Part shown: in pieces, positions 7,912-15,746 of the stretch
Numbering within the stretch: the stretch's first letter is position 1
Layout of the letters: every line of letters begins with the position of its first letter
Assembly: GCF_003463065.1 (NCBI RefSeq)
Contig: NZ_QSCM01000007.1
Location: forward strand, 29,827 to 93,826
Reading direction: 5' to 3'
DNA: 64,000 bases
DNA from: Blautia sp. OF03-15BH
Lineage (GTDB): Bacteria; Bacillota; Clostridia; Lachnospirales; Lachnospiraceae
Notes under the pieces: model-generated
Told to the model about the DNA's origin: nothing
The model's database searches: none
What the model saw: the letters and a program-made list of their open reading frames with translations, nothing else
Translations under genes and position numbers: made by a program

Positions 7912-9564
7912 GTGACGAAGCGTATCTTTCGCTCCATCTTTTCCGTGTCTGCGGTGATTCTGGTGATCAGCATCGGGCTGATCCTGGGACTTCTTTACGG
8001 ACATTTCGGAAAGAGACTGGAGAAGGAACTGAAACAGGAAGCCGCCTACCTGGCCCTTGCGGTGGAAAAAGACGGCGAGGAAAGTCTTGCAAAGCTTTCC
8101 AAAACGGGAGAAAGAGTGACTTTGATCGACAGTGACGGAACGGTGCTTTATGACAATAAGACCGATCCTGCCGCTATGGAGAACCATCAGGACCGGTCGG
8201 AAGTACAGGAGGCTGAAAAAGCAGGAGAAGGGTATGCGTCCAGAACCTCTGCAACCCTGGGAAAGAAAACGATCTATTATGCTCTCCGGCTGGAAAACGG
8301 GCAGATTCTTCGTGTATCCAGTACGCAATATACGGTTGCAGGAATCCTGGGAGGAATGATCCAGCCGATCCTGGTAATGATCTTCCTTATGCTGATCCTG
8401 TCTCTGGCAGCAGCCTTTCACTCATCCAAAAAGATCGTAGAGCCGTTGAACAGTCTGAATCTGGATGATCCCAAGATGAATGATACTTATGATGAGATCA
8501 CGCCGCTTCTTTCCAGGATCAACAAACAGCAGAAGACGATCCGTCAGCAGCTTTCCGATGCCAAACGCCAACAGGAAGAATTTGCTATCATTACCAACAA
8601 CATGAGTGAGGGCCTTCTGGTCATCGACAAACAGACGGAGCTCCTTTCCTGCAATACCAGTGCCGTGAAGCTTCTGGGTGCCAAAAAGGCAGTCACCGAT
8701 CAGAGTGTTCTGACCATGAACCGGAGCGAACCGTTCCGGAAAGCAGTGGAGGGTGTCCTGAAAGGCAAACATATGGTGGAGACCATGGAGCTGCAGGATG
8801 GTGTCCGTCAGTTACTTGCCAATCCCGTCATGGAGGACGGAAAAGTTACCGGTGGTGTGCTTCTTCTGGTGGATGTGACAGAAAAAACACAGAGAGAAGC
8901 ACTTCGAAGAGAGTTTACTGCGAATGTTTCCCATGAACTCCGGACTCCGCTGACTTCGATCTCCGGCTTTGCCGAGATCATGCAGGATGGCTATGTAAAG
9001 CCTGAGGATGTCAAACGGGTGGCAGGAAAAATTTATGATGAAGCCCAGCGTCTGATCGTACTGGTAGGGGATATCATGGAGATCTCACGGCTGGATGAAG
9101 GTGTGACAGAGTATAAAAAAGAACAGACAGACCTTCTGGATGTCATTGAGGAATGCAAAGAGCGGCTGCAGGAGTCCGCGGATCGGAAAGAGATAAAGAT
9201 AGAAGTAGAGGGAAGCCCTCTGGTTTTTGAAACGACGAAACCGATCCTGGAAGAGGTGGTATATAATCTGATGGATAACGCCATCAAATACAACCGGGAG
9301 CAGGGAAACGTGACGGTACGGATCTTCCGGAAAGAAAAACAGTTTGGTTTTTCTGTAAAAGATACAGGAATCGGTATCCCTCTGATCCATCAGGATCGGA
9401 TCTTTGAGCGTTTTTACCGGGTGGATAAAAGCCGTTCCAAAGAGATCGGCGGCACCGGGCTGGGGCTTTCTATTGTTAAACACGGTGTCAGCTGCCTGGG
9501 TGCGCAGATCTCTGTGGACAGTATACCGGATGAGGGAAGTACCTTTACTGTGACCTGGGGCTGA
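7912..9564 (+). CDS. phoR: PhoR-type sensor histidine kinase
   Basis: 550 aa from a GTG start behind GGGGAG. There are two membrane segments (~8-28 and ~148-170) enclosing an extracellular domain of about 120 residues. A linker and PAS domain (~220-325) precede the HisKA box SHELRTPLTS with phospho-acceptor H341. The ATPase boxes are NLMDNAIKYN, DTGIGIP and GGTGLGLSI. It is cotranscribed with pstSCAB-phoU, so phosphate sensing is likely. The usual partner phoP/phoB is absent from the window, so its response regulator must be elsewhere. It ends 2 bp from the convergent LysR gene. Confidence 0.88.
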   Translation: MTKRIFRSIFSVSAVILVISIGLILGLLYGHFGKRLEKELKQEAAYLALAVEKDGEESLAKLSKTGERVTLIDSDGTVLYDNKTDPAAMENHQDRSEVQEAEKAGEGYASRTSATLGKKTIYYALRLENGQILRVSSTQYTVAGILGGMIQPILVMIFLMLILSLAAAFHSSKKIVEPLNSLNLDDPKMNDTYDEITPLLSRINKQQKTIRQQLSDAKRQQEEFAIITNNMSEGLLVIDKQTELLSCNTSAVKLLGAKKAVTDQSVLTMNRSEPFRKAVEGVLKGKHMVETMELQDGVRQLLANPVMEDGKVTGGVLLLVDVTEKTQREALRREFTANVSHELRTPLTSISGFAEIMQDGYVKPEDVKRVAGKIYDEAQRLIVLVGDIMEISRLDEGVTEYKKEQTDLLDVIEECKERLQESADRKEIKIEVEGSPLVFETTKPILEEVVYNLMDNAIKYNREQGNVTVRIFRKEKQFGFSVKDTGIGIPLIHQDRIFERFYRVDKSRSKEIGGTGLGLSIVKHGVSCLGAQISVDSIPDEGSTFTVTWG

Positions 9565-9565
9565 A

Positions 9566-10513
9566 CTACTGTACAATGACCAGGTTTAAAAATTCTTCCA
9601 TGGCACGGCTGATGTATTTGCCGTTTTTCCAGTAAAAATACAGGTTTCTTCGGGTTTCTTCTCCTGGAAGCTTGTAGTAGATCACATCCGGATGCGGGGT
9701 GACATGGCGTACAAGGGTGTCACTGATAAAAGAAATCCCCATGCCGGCACAGGTGATGTGATAGGAAGTCATCTGCTGATCCAGCTCCAGAACTACTCTT
9801 GGAGAAAAGCCATTGGCCTGGCAAAGACGTGTACTGCGCCTGCGGGTGTCATTTTCCTGTTTCAACAGAACAAAGGGTTCATCTTTAAACTGCCCCAGGG
9901 GAACCGGGGCGGTTTTTTTGTCCAGAAAAGCCCCGCTGCAGATATTTTCTACAGAAAGCTGATAGGAGGAAAAGAGCCGGTTGATCGGAAAGACCTTCGG
10001 AACAGCCAGAAGCAGATGTTCTTCGTGAAAGAAACGCCTTCCGAAAACAGCTTCATTGAATGGATAATTGTCAATGGCCAGATCCAGAACGCCGGCGAGG
10101 AGGAGCTCTTCCAGGCGTGCAGTGCTTTCCTCAATGAGGTTGATCTTTACCAATGGGAAGTGTCTGGTAAATTCTCCGATCAGACGGGGCAGGAGGCAGG
10201 AAGAAAAAAGACTGCTTCCGCCGAGCGTCAGATGACCGGTTTTCAGACCGCCAAGATCATTGACAAAGCTGGCAAAGGAATTTTCAATGGCAAGGATCTC
10301 CTCTACAGACTGGATGTAGCGTTCCCCGCATTCTGTGAGGGTGAGAGGGGAGGTGTTCCGGTTGAAGATGGGATAACCGATCTTTGCCTCGACCCGGCGG
10401 ACATTGGCACTGAGGGAAGGCTGGGAAATGTAGAGATTTTTTGCAGCTTTTGAAAAACTTTTTTCTTTGTATACTTCATATACGTAATTCATACCCTGGA
10501 ACATAAAAGGCAT
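9566..10513 (-). CDS. LysR-family transcriptional regulator
   Basis: 315 aa. The winged HTH is at ~1-65 with the classic SFSKAAKNLYISQPSLSANV helix pair. The effector-binding PBP-like domain is at ~95-305 and starts GHLTLGGSSLFSSCLLP. The ATG at 10513 has AAAGGAG 4 nt upstream; Met4 is a weaker alternative. It is divergent from aspA over a 131-bp region that holds a LysR-type palindrome, so it probably controls aspartate ammonia-lyase. The effector is unknown. The 3' end abuts phoR with no visible terminator between them. Confidence 0.85.
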   Translation of the reverse strand: MPFMFQGMNYVYEVYKEKSFSKAAKNLYISQPSLSANVRRVEAKIGYPIFNRNTSPLTLTECGERYIQSVEEILAIENSFASFVNDLGGLKTGHLTLGGSSLFSSCLLPRLIGEFTRHFPLVKINLIEESTARLEELLLAGVLDLAIDNYPFNEAVFGRRFFHEEHLLLAVPKVFPINRLFSSYQLSVENICSGAFLDKKTAPVPLGQFKDEPFVLLKQENDTRRRSTRLCQANGFSPRVVLELDQQMTSYHITCAGMGISFISDTLVRHVTPHPDVIYYKLPGEETRRNLYFYWKNGKYISRAMEEFLNLVIVQ

Positions 10514-10530
10514 TCTCCTTTGTTTTTTAA

Positions 10531-10600
10531 TTATAATTTGAAAGTTATAACTGATATAGTAATATATGTATTTGATTATATTTTACCATGCTCCTATAAT
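10531..10600 (+). promoter_or_regulatory. Divergent control region: LysR-type operator and aspA promoter
   Basis: TTATAA-N8-TTATAA (10531-10550) is a T-N11-A type dyad between the divergent LysR gene and aspA. The aspA promoter reads TTGATT (10572-10577), 17-bp spacer, TATAAT (10595-10600). The operator assignment is by position and symmetry only. Confidence 0.6.
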
Positions 10601-10644
10601 GGGGGCAACGAAAAAAAAGCTGTATTGCGGAGGGAAAAAACGAA

Positions 10645-12096
10645 ATGGAAAAAGAGAAGAAAACTATGGATTATCGTGTAGAGAAGGATTCCATTGGAAC
10701 AAAGGATGTACCGGAAGGCGTATACTATGGAGTACAGTCCTTACGTGCTGCTGAGAACTTTCATATCACCGGTCTTAGCATGCATCCGGAGATCATCAAC
10801 AGCCTGGCTTATATCAAAAAAGCAGCAGCTATCACCAACTGTGAGGTAGGTCTTCTTGACAAAAAGATCGCCAATGCGATCGTAAAAGCCTGTGATGAGA
10901 TCCTGGAGGGACAGTTCCATGAGGACTTTATCGTAGATCCGATCCAGGGAGGTGCAGGTACTTCTCTGAACATGAATGCCAATGAGGTTATCGCCAACCG
11001 TGCCATCGAGATCCTGGGCGGCCAGAAAGGTGATTACAGCATTGTAAACCCCAATGACCATGTAAACTGCGGTCAGTCTACCAACGATGTGATTCCTACT
11101 GCCGGAAAAATGACTTCTCTCCGTCTGCTGAAGAATCTGAAAAAAGAACTTCTCCGTCTGTATGAGGCACTGAGCAAAAAAGCAGAGGAATTTGACCATG
11201 TGATCAAAATGGGCCGTACACAGATGCAGGACGCTGTGCCCATCCGTCTGGGTCAGGAGTTCAAAGCGTATTCTGTAGCGATCAAGCGTGATATCAACCG
11301 TATGGATAAAGCCATGGATGAGATGCGTACCCTGAATATGGGAGGAACTGCAGTCGGAACCGGAATCAATGCCGACGAAGCTTATCTGAAACGGATCGTT
11401 CCGAACCTGGTAGAGATCTCCGGAATGGACTTTGTACAGGCATTCGATCTGATCGATGCGACACAGAACCTGGATCCCTTCGTAGCTGTTTCCGGCGCGA
11501 TCAAAGCCTGCGCTGTAACGCTTTCCAAGATCGCCAACGACCTGCGTCTCATGTCTTCCGGTCCCAGAGCCGGTTTTGGTGAGATCAATCTTCCGGCAAA
11601 ACAGAATGGCTCTTCCATCATGCCCGGAAAAGTAAACCCGGTTATTCCTGAGGTTGTGAACCAGGTAGCTTTCAATGTTATCGGTAATGATGTAACCATC
11701 ACCATGGCAGCAGAGGCTGGTCAGCTGGAGCTGAACGCTTTTGAGCCGATCGTTTTCTATTGCATGTTCCAGTCCATCGACACGCTGGCTTATGCAGTAC
11801 AGACATTTGTTGAGAACTGTGTTTCCGGTATCACTGCAAATGAGACACGCTGCCGTTACCTGGTAGAGAACAGTGTTGGTGTGATCACTGCTATCTGCCC
11901 TCATGTCGGTTATCAGAAAGCAGCCGATATTGCAAAACAGGCGATCAAGACTGGTGAGTCTGTTCGTGAACTGATCCTGAAAGAGGGACTTCTTACAGAG
12001 GAAGAGCTGAATGAGATCATGGATCCTGTAAACATGACTGAGCCGGGAATTTCCGGAAAAGAGCTTCTTGTAAAGAACGCCACAAAAAACGCATGA
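10645..12096 (+). CDS. aspA: Aspartate ammonia-lyase
   Basis: 483 aa, full length. It belongs to the fumarase/aspartase superfamily with the signature GSSIMPGKVNPVIPE, whose flexible loop carries the catalytic serine. Other superfamily blocks are GGAGTSLNMNANEV, NPNDHVNCGQSTND and GRTQMQDAVP. It catalyses reversible deamination of aspartate to fumarate and ammonia. The near-invariant M-N-A-N-E block and K-x-N triad separate it from argininosuccinate lyase; class II fumarase is the closest alternative. RBS GGAGGG lies 10 nt upstream of the chosen ATG; Met8 is possible. Confidence 0.93.
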   Translation: MEKEKKTMDYRVEKDSIGTKDVPEGVYYGVQSLRAAENFHITGLSMHPEIINSLAYIKKAAAITNCEVGLLDKKIANAIVKACDEILEGQFHEDFIVDPIQGGAGTSLNMNANEVIANRAIEILGGQKGDYSIVNPNDHVNCGQSTNDVIPTAGKMTSLRLLKNLKKELLRLYEALSKKAEEFDHVIKMGRTQMQDAVPIRLGQEFKAYSVAIKRDINRMDKAMDEMRTLNMGGTAVGTGINADEAYLKRIVPNLVEISGMDFVQAFDLIDATQNLDPFVAVSGAIKACAVTLSKIANDLRLMSSGPRAGFGEINLPAKQNGSSIMPGKVNPVIPEVVNQVAFNVIGNDVTITMAAEAGQLELNAFEPIVFYCMFQSIDTLAYAVQTFVENCVSGITANETRCRYLVENSVGVITAICPHVGYQKAADIAKQAIKTGESVRELILKEGLLTEEELNEIMDPVNMTEPGISGKELLVKNATKNA

Positions 12097-12118
12097 TAAT
12101 TCCTTCATAAAATAATAA

Positions 12119-12163
12119 AGAAAACTGCCGTCCGGTGATTGCCTGGACGGCAGTTTTCTTTTC
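12119..12163. terminator. Bidirectional terminator between aspA and the lipoprotein gene
   Basis: AAAACTGCCGTCC (12121-12133) pairs with GGACGGCAGTTTT (12145-12157). It is flanked by A-rich and T-rich runs, so it can serve both convergent genes. Confidence 0.9.
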
Positions 12164-12215
12164 CATAAAAAAGGCAGACACAAAAACTGCGCCTGTCTTT
12201 TTGTCTGTTGATTAT

Positions 12216-13052
12216 TTAGTACGGATAGAAGTTTCCGTTGGAATCGGTTACGCCTTTTTCTCCAAAAGTGTAGATATTTCCTTCGCTGTCCACCCAGTTT
12301 CCGTTTTCATCCATGGTACAGATGATGTGGTTGCCCTGAGTATCGTAGAAGTCTGCTTTGCTGCCGACCTCAACGGAGCTGTTTCCGTTTGCAGGCGGAT
12401 CGTAGTAATACTCATTTCCGTTGGAATCTTTGACACCGTTCTCATAGAAGGTGTAAGAGGTTCCGTTGGCATCCTGCCAGCTTCCGTCCGGCATCTGGGT
12501 GACATCCACACGGTTTCCGCTGCCGTCATAGAAATAACGGGGAGCTTCGGTGGAAGTAGAGGTTCCGGTATTGGAAGAATCGCTTCCGGTGGAATTACCA
12601 TTACCGTTGTTGTCCGTGTTTCCGGTGGAAGTGCCGCCATTGCTTCCGTTGGAGCCATTGTCCGCTCCTGTAGTGGTACCTGTGCTGCCGCCGGTGGAAG
12701 TGCCACCATTGGTTCCGGTGGTGCCGCCTGTGGTGGAGCCGGTTGTACCGGAAGTAGTACCGGAAGTAGTGCCGGTAGAAGTGCTGTCAGAACCGGTGCT
12801 GGTGTTGGCAGAAGCCTGGTTATTATTGGAAGCAGCACTGGTCTCAGACTCGGTGGTCTTCTCAGTTGCTTTTTCTGTTGTCTTTTGGGTAGCTTTTTCT
12901 GTCTCAGACTCAGACTCCGTGGAAACAAGGGTGGTCGTCTCAGACTGGCCTACCTGGATTTTTTCTCTCTGTTTGCGGCAGCCGCTTAAACTCAAGGTAG
13001 CTGCCATTATAACTGCAAGAACGAGTGCGCCCCATTTCTTTTTATTTCGCAT
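12216..13052 (-). CDS. Ser/Thr/Gly-rich surface lipoprotein with two C-terminal repeats
   Basis: 278 aa. Signal peptide with lipobox LSLSGC at residue ~25. A Glu/Thr-rich stretch with K-A-T-E-K-T repeats is followed by an approximately 90-residue low-complexity Gly/Ser/Thr/Asn linker. Two tandem ~45-residue units end the protein, each of the form FYD-x-x-GN ... DG/NW-x-D-x-x-G ... YTF-x-x-GV-x-DSNGN. No enzyme motif is seen. It is likely anchored to the outer face of the membrane, with the repeats displayed on a long flexible stalk. Its function is unknown. RBS GGAGG lies 9 nt from the ATG. Confidence 0.8.
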   Translation of the reverse strand: MRNKKKWGALVLAVIMAATLSLSGCRKQREKIQVGQSETTTLVSTESESETEKATQKTTEKATEKTTESETSAASNNNQASANTSTGSDSTSTGTTSGTTSGTTGSTTGGTTGTNGGTSTGGSTGTTTGADNGSNGSNGGTSTGNTDNNGNGNSTGSDSSNTGTSTSTEAPRYFYDGSGNRVDVTQMPDGSWQDANGTSYTFYENGVKDSNGNEYYYDPPANGNSSVEVGSKADFYDTQGNHIICTMDENGNWVDSEGNIYTFGEKGVTDSNGNFYPY

Positions 13053-13095
13053 AATTAGTTACCTCCATGTAAACAGATTTCGAGTTACGACTGCT

Positions 13096-13124
13096 ATTAT
13101 AGAAGATTTGGGGGAGAATTGCAA
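13096..13124 (-). promoter_or_regulatory. Promoter of the lipoprotein gene
   Basis: On the minus strand TTGCAA (13124-13119), 17-bp spacer, TATAAT (13101-13096), about 44 bp before the start codon. Confidence 0.7.
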
Positions 13125-13166
13125 CTTTGTGACGGGAAAAAAGTCTTAACTTTCTGTGAAGTACCG

Positions 13167-14144
13167 TTATTCTGCGGTGGTTTGGATGTAGGTCAGGAGG
13201 TCTTCACATCGGGCAAGGGTGCGGGCAGAGAGGTCGAGGCTGGCCTGCATTTCGGAAGAGGAGCCGTCGTTTTCCTGGCGGATCTTGTCGGCGGCAGCTT
13301 CTTTTTCGTTGATCCACTGGAGCTGTTCTTTCAGGATCTCCTGGTATTTGTCTTCCGGGACATTGTCTTTCAGGAGCTGCCAGAGCTGGTTCAGGCAGGT
13401 GTCTGTGGTGGTGTACATTTCTCCGGCACAGGTATTCATTTCCTGCTGGGTAGAGGCAGCGGTAAGCTTCGTGTTGAGATCATCATAAGCTGTTTTGCAA
13501 TCATCGTAGAGGCTCCTGGCTTCTTCGGAGGGCGTGGATCGTTTGTAGGAATAGATGCCGAGCTCTTCTGCTTCATTGACGATGATGGGAAGCGTGAGCT
13601 CAGTGTCGTTATCGTTGGCTATGGAGACCCAGCTGTATACTTCAGCTGACAGGGCACTGACCGGTGTTCCTGGAAGACAGATTTTAAAGGTGTCGGTGCC
13701 GGTCAGCCCATAGGCTTCGGAATAAACATATTTTATGCTGTCAATGATCTCGGTTTCGCCGACGGTATTCTGGTAAGCAATGTCAGAAAGCGTCATCTCA
13801 TAGGTGGTGTCGTCCACTTTGGTCAGATCGGTGAAATGACCGGAAAATTCGCTGTAGTAGAGCGTGCCGTGGTCATAGCCGTCTCCTGTGGAGCCCATAT
13901 CGGAGTCGTGGTAGTTTCCTGCAAAAGAGCCATCCTTTTCAATGGTAAAATAGGTAGACCAGGCGCCTGCACCGCTGCTGAATTCAAAGGTATATCCGGA
14001 AAGATCCTCGAAAGTCAGGGTATCTGTTTCGGAAGCCTCTGAGCTGCTTTCCATTTCTGTGGCAGGAGTTTCTGCAGCAGTGGCAGTTAAAGCTGCGGCA
14101 GAAAAAGTGAACAGAAATAAGGGGAAAAGTAGTTTTTTCTTCAT
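13167..14144 (-). CDS. Exported protein with LprI/DUF1311-like C-terminal domain
   Basis: 325 aa from ATG 14144, which has GGAGGT 6 nt upstream; a longer reading frame to 14219 lacks such a site. There is a signal peptide (MKKKLLFPLFLF...ATAA). The middle part (~35-200) is beta-rich with repeated Thr/Asp and has no family I recognise. The last ~115 residues are helical, with paired cysteines and the pattern DKYQEILKEQLQWINEKEAAADK characteristic of the lysozyme-inhibitor LprI N-terminal (DUF1311) family. A role against host lysozyme is possible but unproven; many DUF1311 proteins have no known function. Confidence 0.75.
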   Translation of the reverse strand: MKKKLLFPLFLFTFSAAALTATAAETPATEMESSSEASETDTLTFEDLSGYTFEFSSGAGAWSTYFTIEKDGSFAGNYHDSDMGSTGDGYDHGTLYYSEFSGHFTDLTKVDDTTYEMTLSDIAYQNTVGETEIIDSIKYVYSEAYGLTGTDTFKICLPGTPVSALSAEVYSWVSIANDNDTELTLPIIVNEAEELGIYSYKRSTPSEEARSLYDDCKTAYDDLNTKLTAASTQQEMNTCAGEMYTTTDTCLNQLWQLLKDNVPEDKYQEILKEQLQWINEKEAAADKIRQENDGSSSEMQASLDLSARTLARCEDLLTYIQTTAE

Positions 14145-14339
14145 AAAAGTACCTCCTGATAAAAAATAGGTGACAGTTCCTGTTTGTAAACGGGCAAAAG
14201 ATCTTTCTGCCTCGGGCATTATCCTCTTGATTTTGAGTATAGCAGATAAACCGGCGGAATGCTATGGAAAATAGAAAGGATAATAAATATTTAAGGTTTG
14301 CCGGATGCAGGGAGGAAGCGCGAAAAAGAAAACAATCTC

Positions 14340-14368
14340 TTGACGCATCTTACTTCACCCGTTATAAT
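14340..14368 (+). promoter_or_regulatory. Promoter of tRNA-Ser
   Basis: TTGACG (14340-14345), 17-bp spacer and a perfect TATAAT (14363-14368), 21 bp before the tRNA. The 195 bp between the exported-protein start and this promoter show nothing else. Confidence 0.85.
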
Positions 14369-14389
14369 AAAACATGGTTCGTTTTATAA

Positions 14390-14477
14390 GGAGATGTACT
14401 CAAGTGGCTGAAGAGACCGCACTCGAAATGCGGCAGGCCGGGCAACCGGTGCGAGGGTTCAAATCCCTCCATCTCCG
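14390..14477 (+). tRNA. tRNA-Ser (anticodon CGA)
   Basis: 88 nt with a long variable arm, as in class II tRNAs. The acceptor GGAGATG pairs with CATCTCC and the discriminator is G. The anticodon stem CCGCA/TGCGG holds the loop CTCGAAA, giving anticodon CGA for UCG serine codons. The T-arm reads GAGGGTTCAAATCCCTC. CCA is not encoded. Confidence 0.96.
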
Positions 14478-14478
14478 T

Positions 14479-14522
14479 AAAAGTGTGAGGCTCTGATCAT
14501 TTGACCGGCTTCACACTTTTTT
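14479..14522 (+). terminator. Terminator after tRNA-Ser
   Basis: AAAAGTGTGA (14479-14488) pairs with TCACACTTTT (14511-14520), followed by more T. Confidence 0.85.
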
Positions 14523-14547
14523 CTTTTAAAAATGCCCAATTTCTTTG

Positions 14548-14575
14548 TTGTGAACCATAAAAAATATGGTATAAT
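14548..14575 (+). promoter_or_regulatory. Promoter of pfkA
   Basis: Extended -10 TGGTATAAT (TATAAT 14570-14575) with a weak -35 TTGTGA (14548-14553) at 16 bp. Confidence 0.65.
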
Positions 14576-14666
14576 GAATAACAGTGAACGGGAACAGGCA
14601 AAGCCTGCTCATCGTGAGCGGCGAATGGTATATGAAAATCATCAAACGAAAAGGATGTGATACAAA

Positions 14667-15740
14667 ATGAAGCGAATTGGGTTATTAACCAGCGGCGGTG
14701 ACTGCCAGGCATTAAATGCCACAATGAGAGGTGTTGTAAAGGGCCTCAGCAACAGCCTTGACGAATTGGAAGTGTACGGCTTCATGAACGGATACAAAGG
14801 TCTGATCTACGGCGATTACCGTATGCTTACAGCCAAAGATTTTTCCGGTATTCTGACAAAAGGAGGCACGATCCTCGGCTCTTCCCGTCAGCCTTTTAAG
14901 CTTATGCGCGTTCCGGATGAAAACGGACTGGATAAGGTGGAAGCAATGAAACAGAATTATTACAAGCTCCGTCTGGACTGCCTTGTGATCCTTGGAGGAA
15001 ACGGCACACAGAAGACAGCCAACCTTCTCCGTGAAGAGGGACTGAATATCATCCATCTGCCGAAGACCATCGATAATGATATTTATGGAACCGATATGAC
15101 CTTTGGTTTCCAGAGCGCTGTGGACATTGCTACAGATGCGATCGACTGCATCCATACGACAGCAGCCTCTCACAACCGTGTATTTATCGTAGAAGTTATG
15201 GGACATAAAGTCGGCTGGCTGACTCTGTACGCAGGTATCGCAGGCGGAGCAGACATCGTGCTGATCCCTGAGATCCCCTATGATATCGATAAAGTTGTGG
15301 AAGCCATTGACAAGCGGACCAAGGCCGGAAAAGGATTTACCATCCTGGCTGTGGCAGAGGGAGCGATCTCCAAGGAGGATGCAGCCCTTCCGAAGAAGGA
15401 ATACAAAGAGAAAATGGCAAGCCGCAAGCATCCGTCCGTTTCCTATGAGCTGGCAGAGCAGATCCTGGAGAAAACCGGTGTGGAAGTGCGTATCACGGTT
15501 CCGGGTCACACACAGCGAGGCGGAAGCCCCTGTCCGTATGACCGTGTCCTGTCTACCAGACTGGGTGCAGCAGCAGCACAGCTGATCCTGAAAGAGGATT
15601 ACGGCTACATGGTTGGAATGGTCAATGGCAAGTGCAAGAAAGTCCCGTTGGGTGAGGTTGCCGGCAAACTGAAAATGGTTTCCCCGGATGACCAGATCAT
15701 CCGTCAGGCAAAGCTTACCGGAATCAGCTTCGGAGATTGA
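14667..15740 (+). CDS. pfkA: 6-phosphofructokinase (group III type, altered Mg motif)
   Basis: 357 aa. The nucleotide loop TSGGDCQALNA is at 8-18, the catalytic block PKTIDND at 132-138 (D136 the base) and the fructose-6-P motif MGHKVGW follows. PGHTQRGG is near 280. Lys133 in place of Gly, and the length above 319 aa, place it with the group III mixed ATP/PPi family rather than with E. coli PfkA. The usual GGDG is GGNG here (N112), replacing the Mg2+-binding Asp; Gly113 is kept, which in the family goes with ATP rather than PPi. Phosphoryl donor needs assay. dnaX starts 6 nt downstream. Confidence 0.88.
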   Translation: MKRIGLLTSGGDCQALNATMRGVVKGLSNSLDELEVYGFMNGYKGLIYGDYRMLTAKDFSGILTKGGTILGSSRQPFKLMRVPDENGLDKVEAMKQNYYKLRLDCLVILGGNGTQKTANLLREEGLNIIHLPKTIDNDIYGTDMTFGFQSAVDIATDAIDCIHTTAASHNRVFIVEVMGHKVGWLTLYAGIAGGADIVLIPEIPYDIDKVVEAIDKRTKAGKGFTILAVAEGAISKEDAALPKKEYKEKMASRKHPSVSYELAEQILEKTGVEVRITVPGHTQRGGSPCPYDRVLSTRLGAAAAQLILKEDYGYMVGMVNGKCKKVPLGEVAGKLKMVSPDDQIIRQAKLTGISFGD

Positions 15741-15746
15741 TGATCC

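Noticed and set aside
10741..12183. 480-codon open frame antisense to aspA
   Set aside because: It is the complement of a strongly conserved aspartase gene. The translation is rich in Cys, His and Leu with no recognisable domain and no ribosome site; open antisense frames arise from the codon bias.
12135..12989. Long + strand frames across the lipoprotein gene, rich in Gly/Ser/Val
   Set aside because: They are the complement of the low-complexity Ser/Thr/Gly stalk. The minus-strand frame has a signal peptide, lipobox, promoter and ribosome site.
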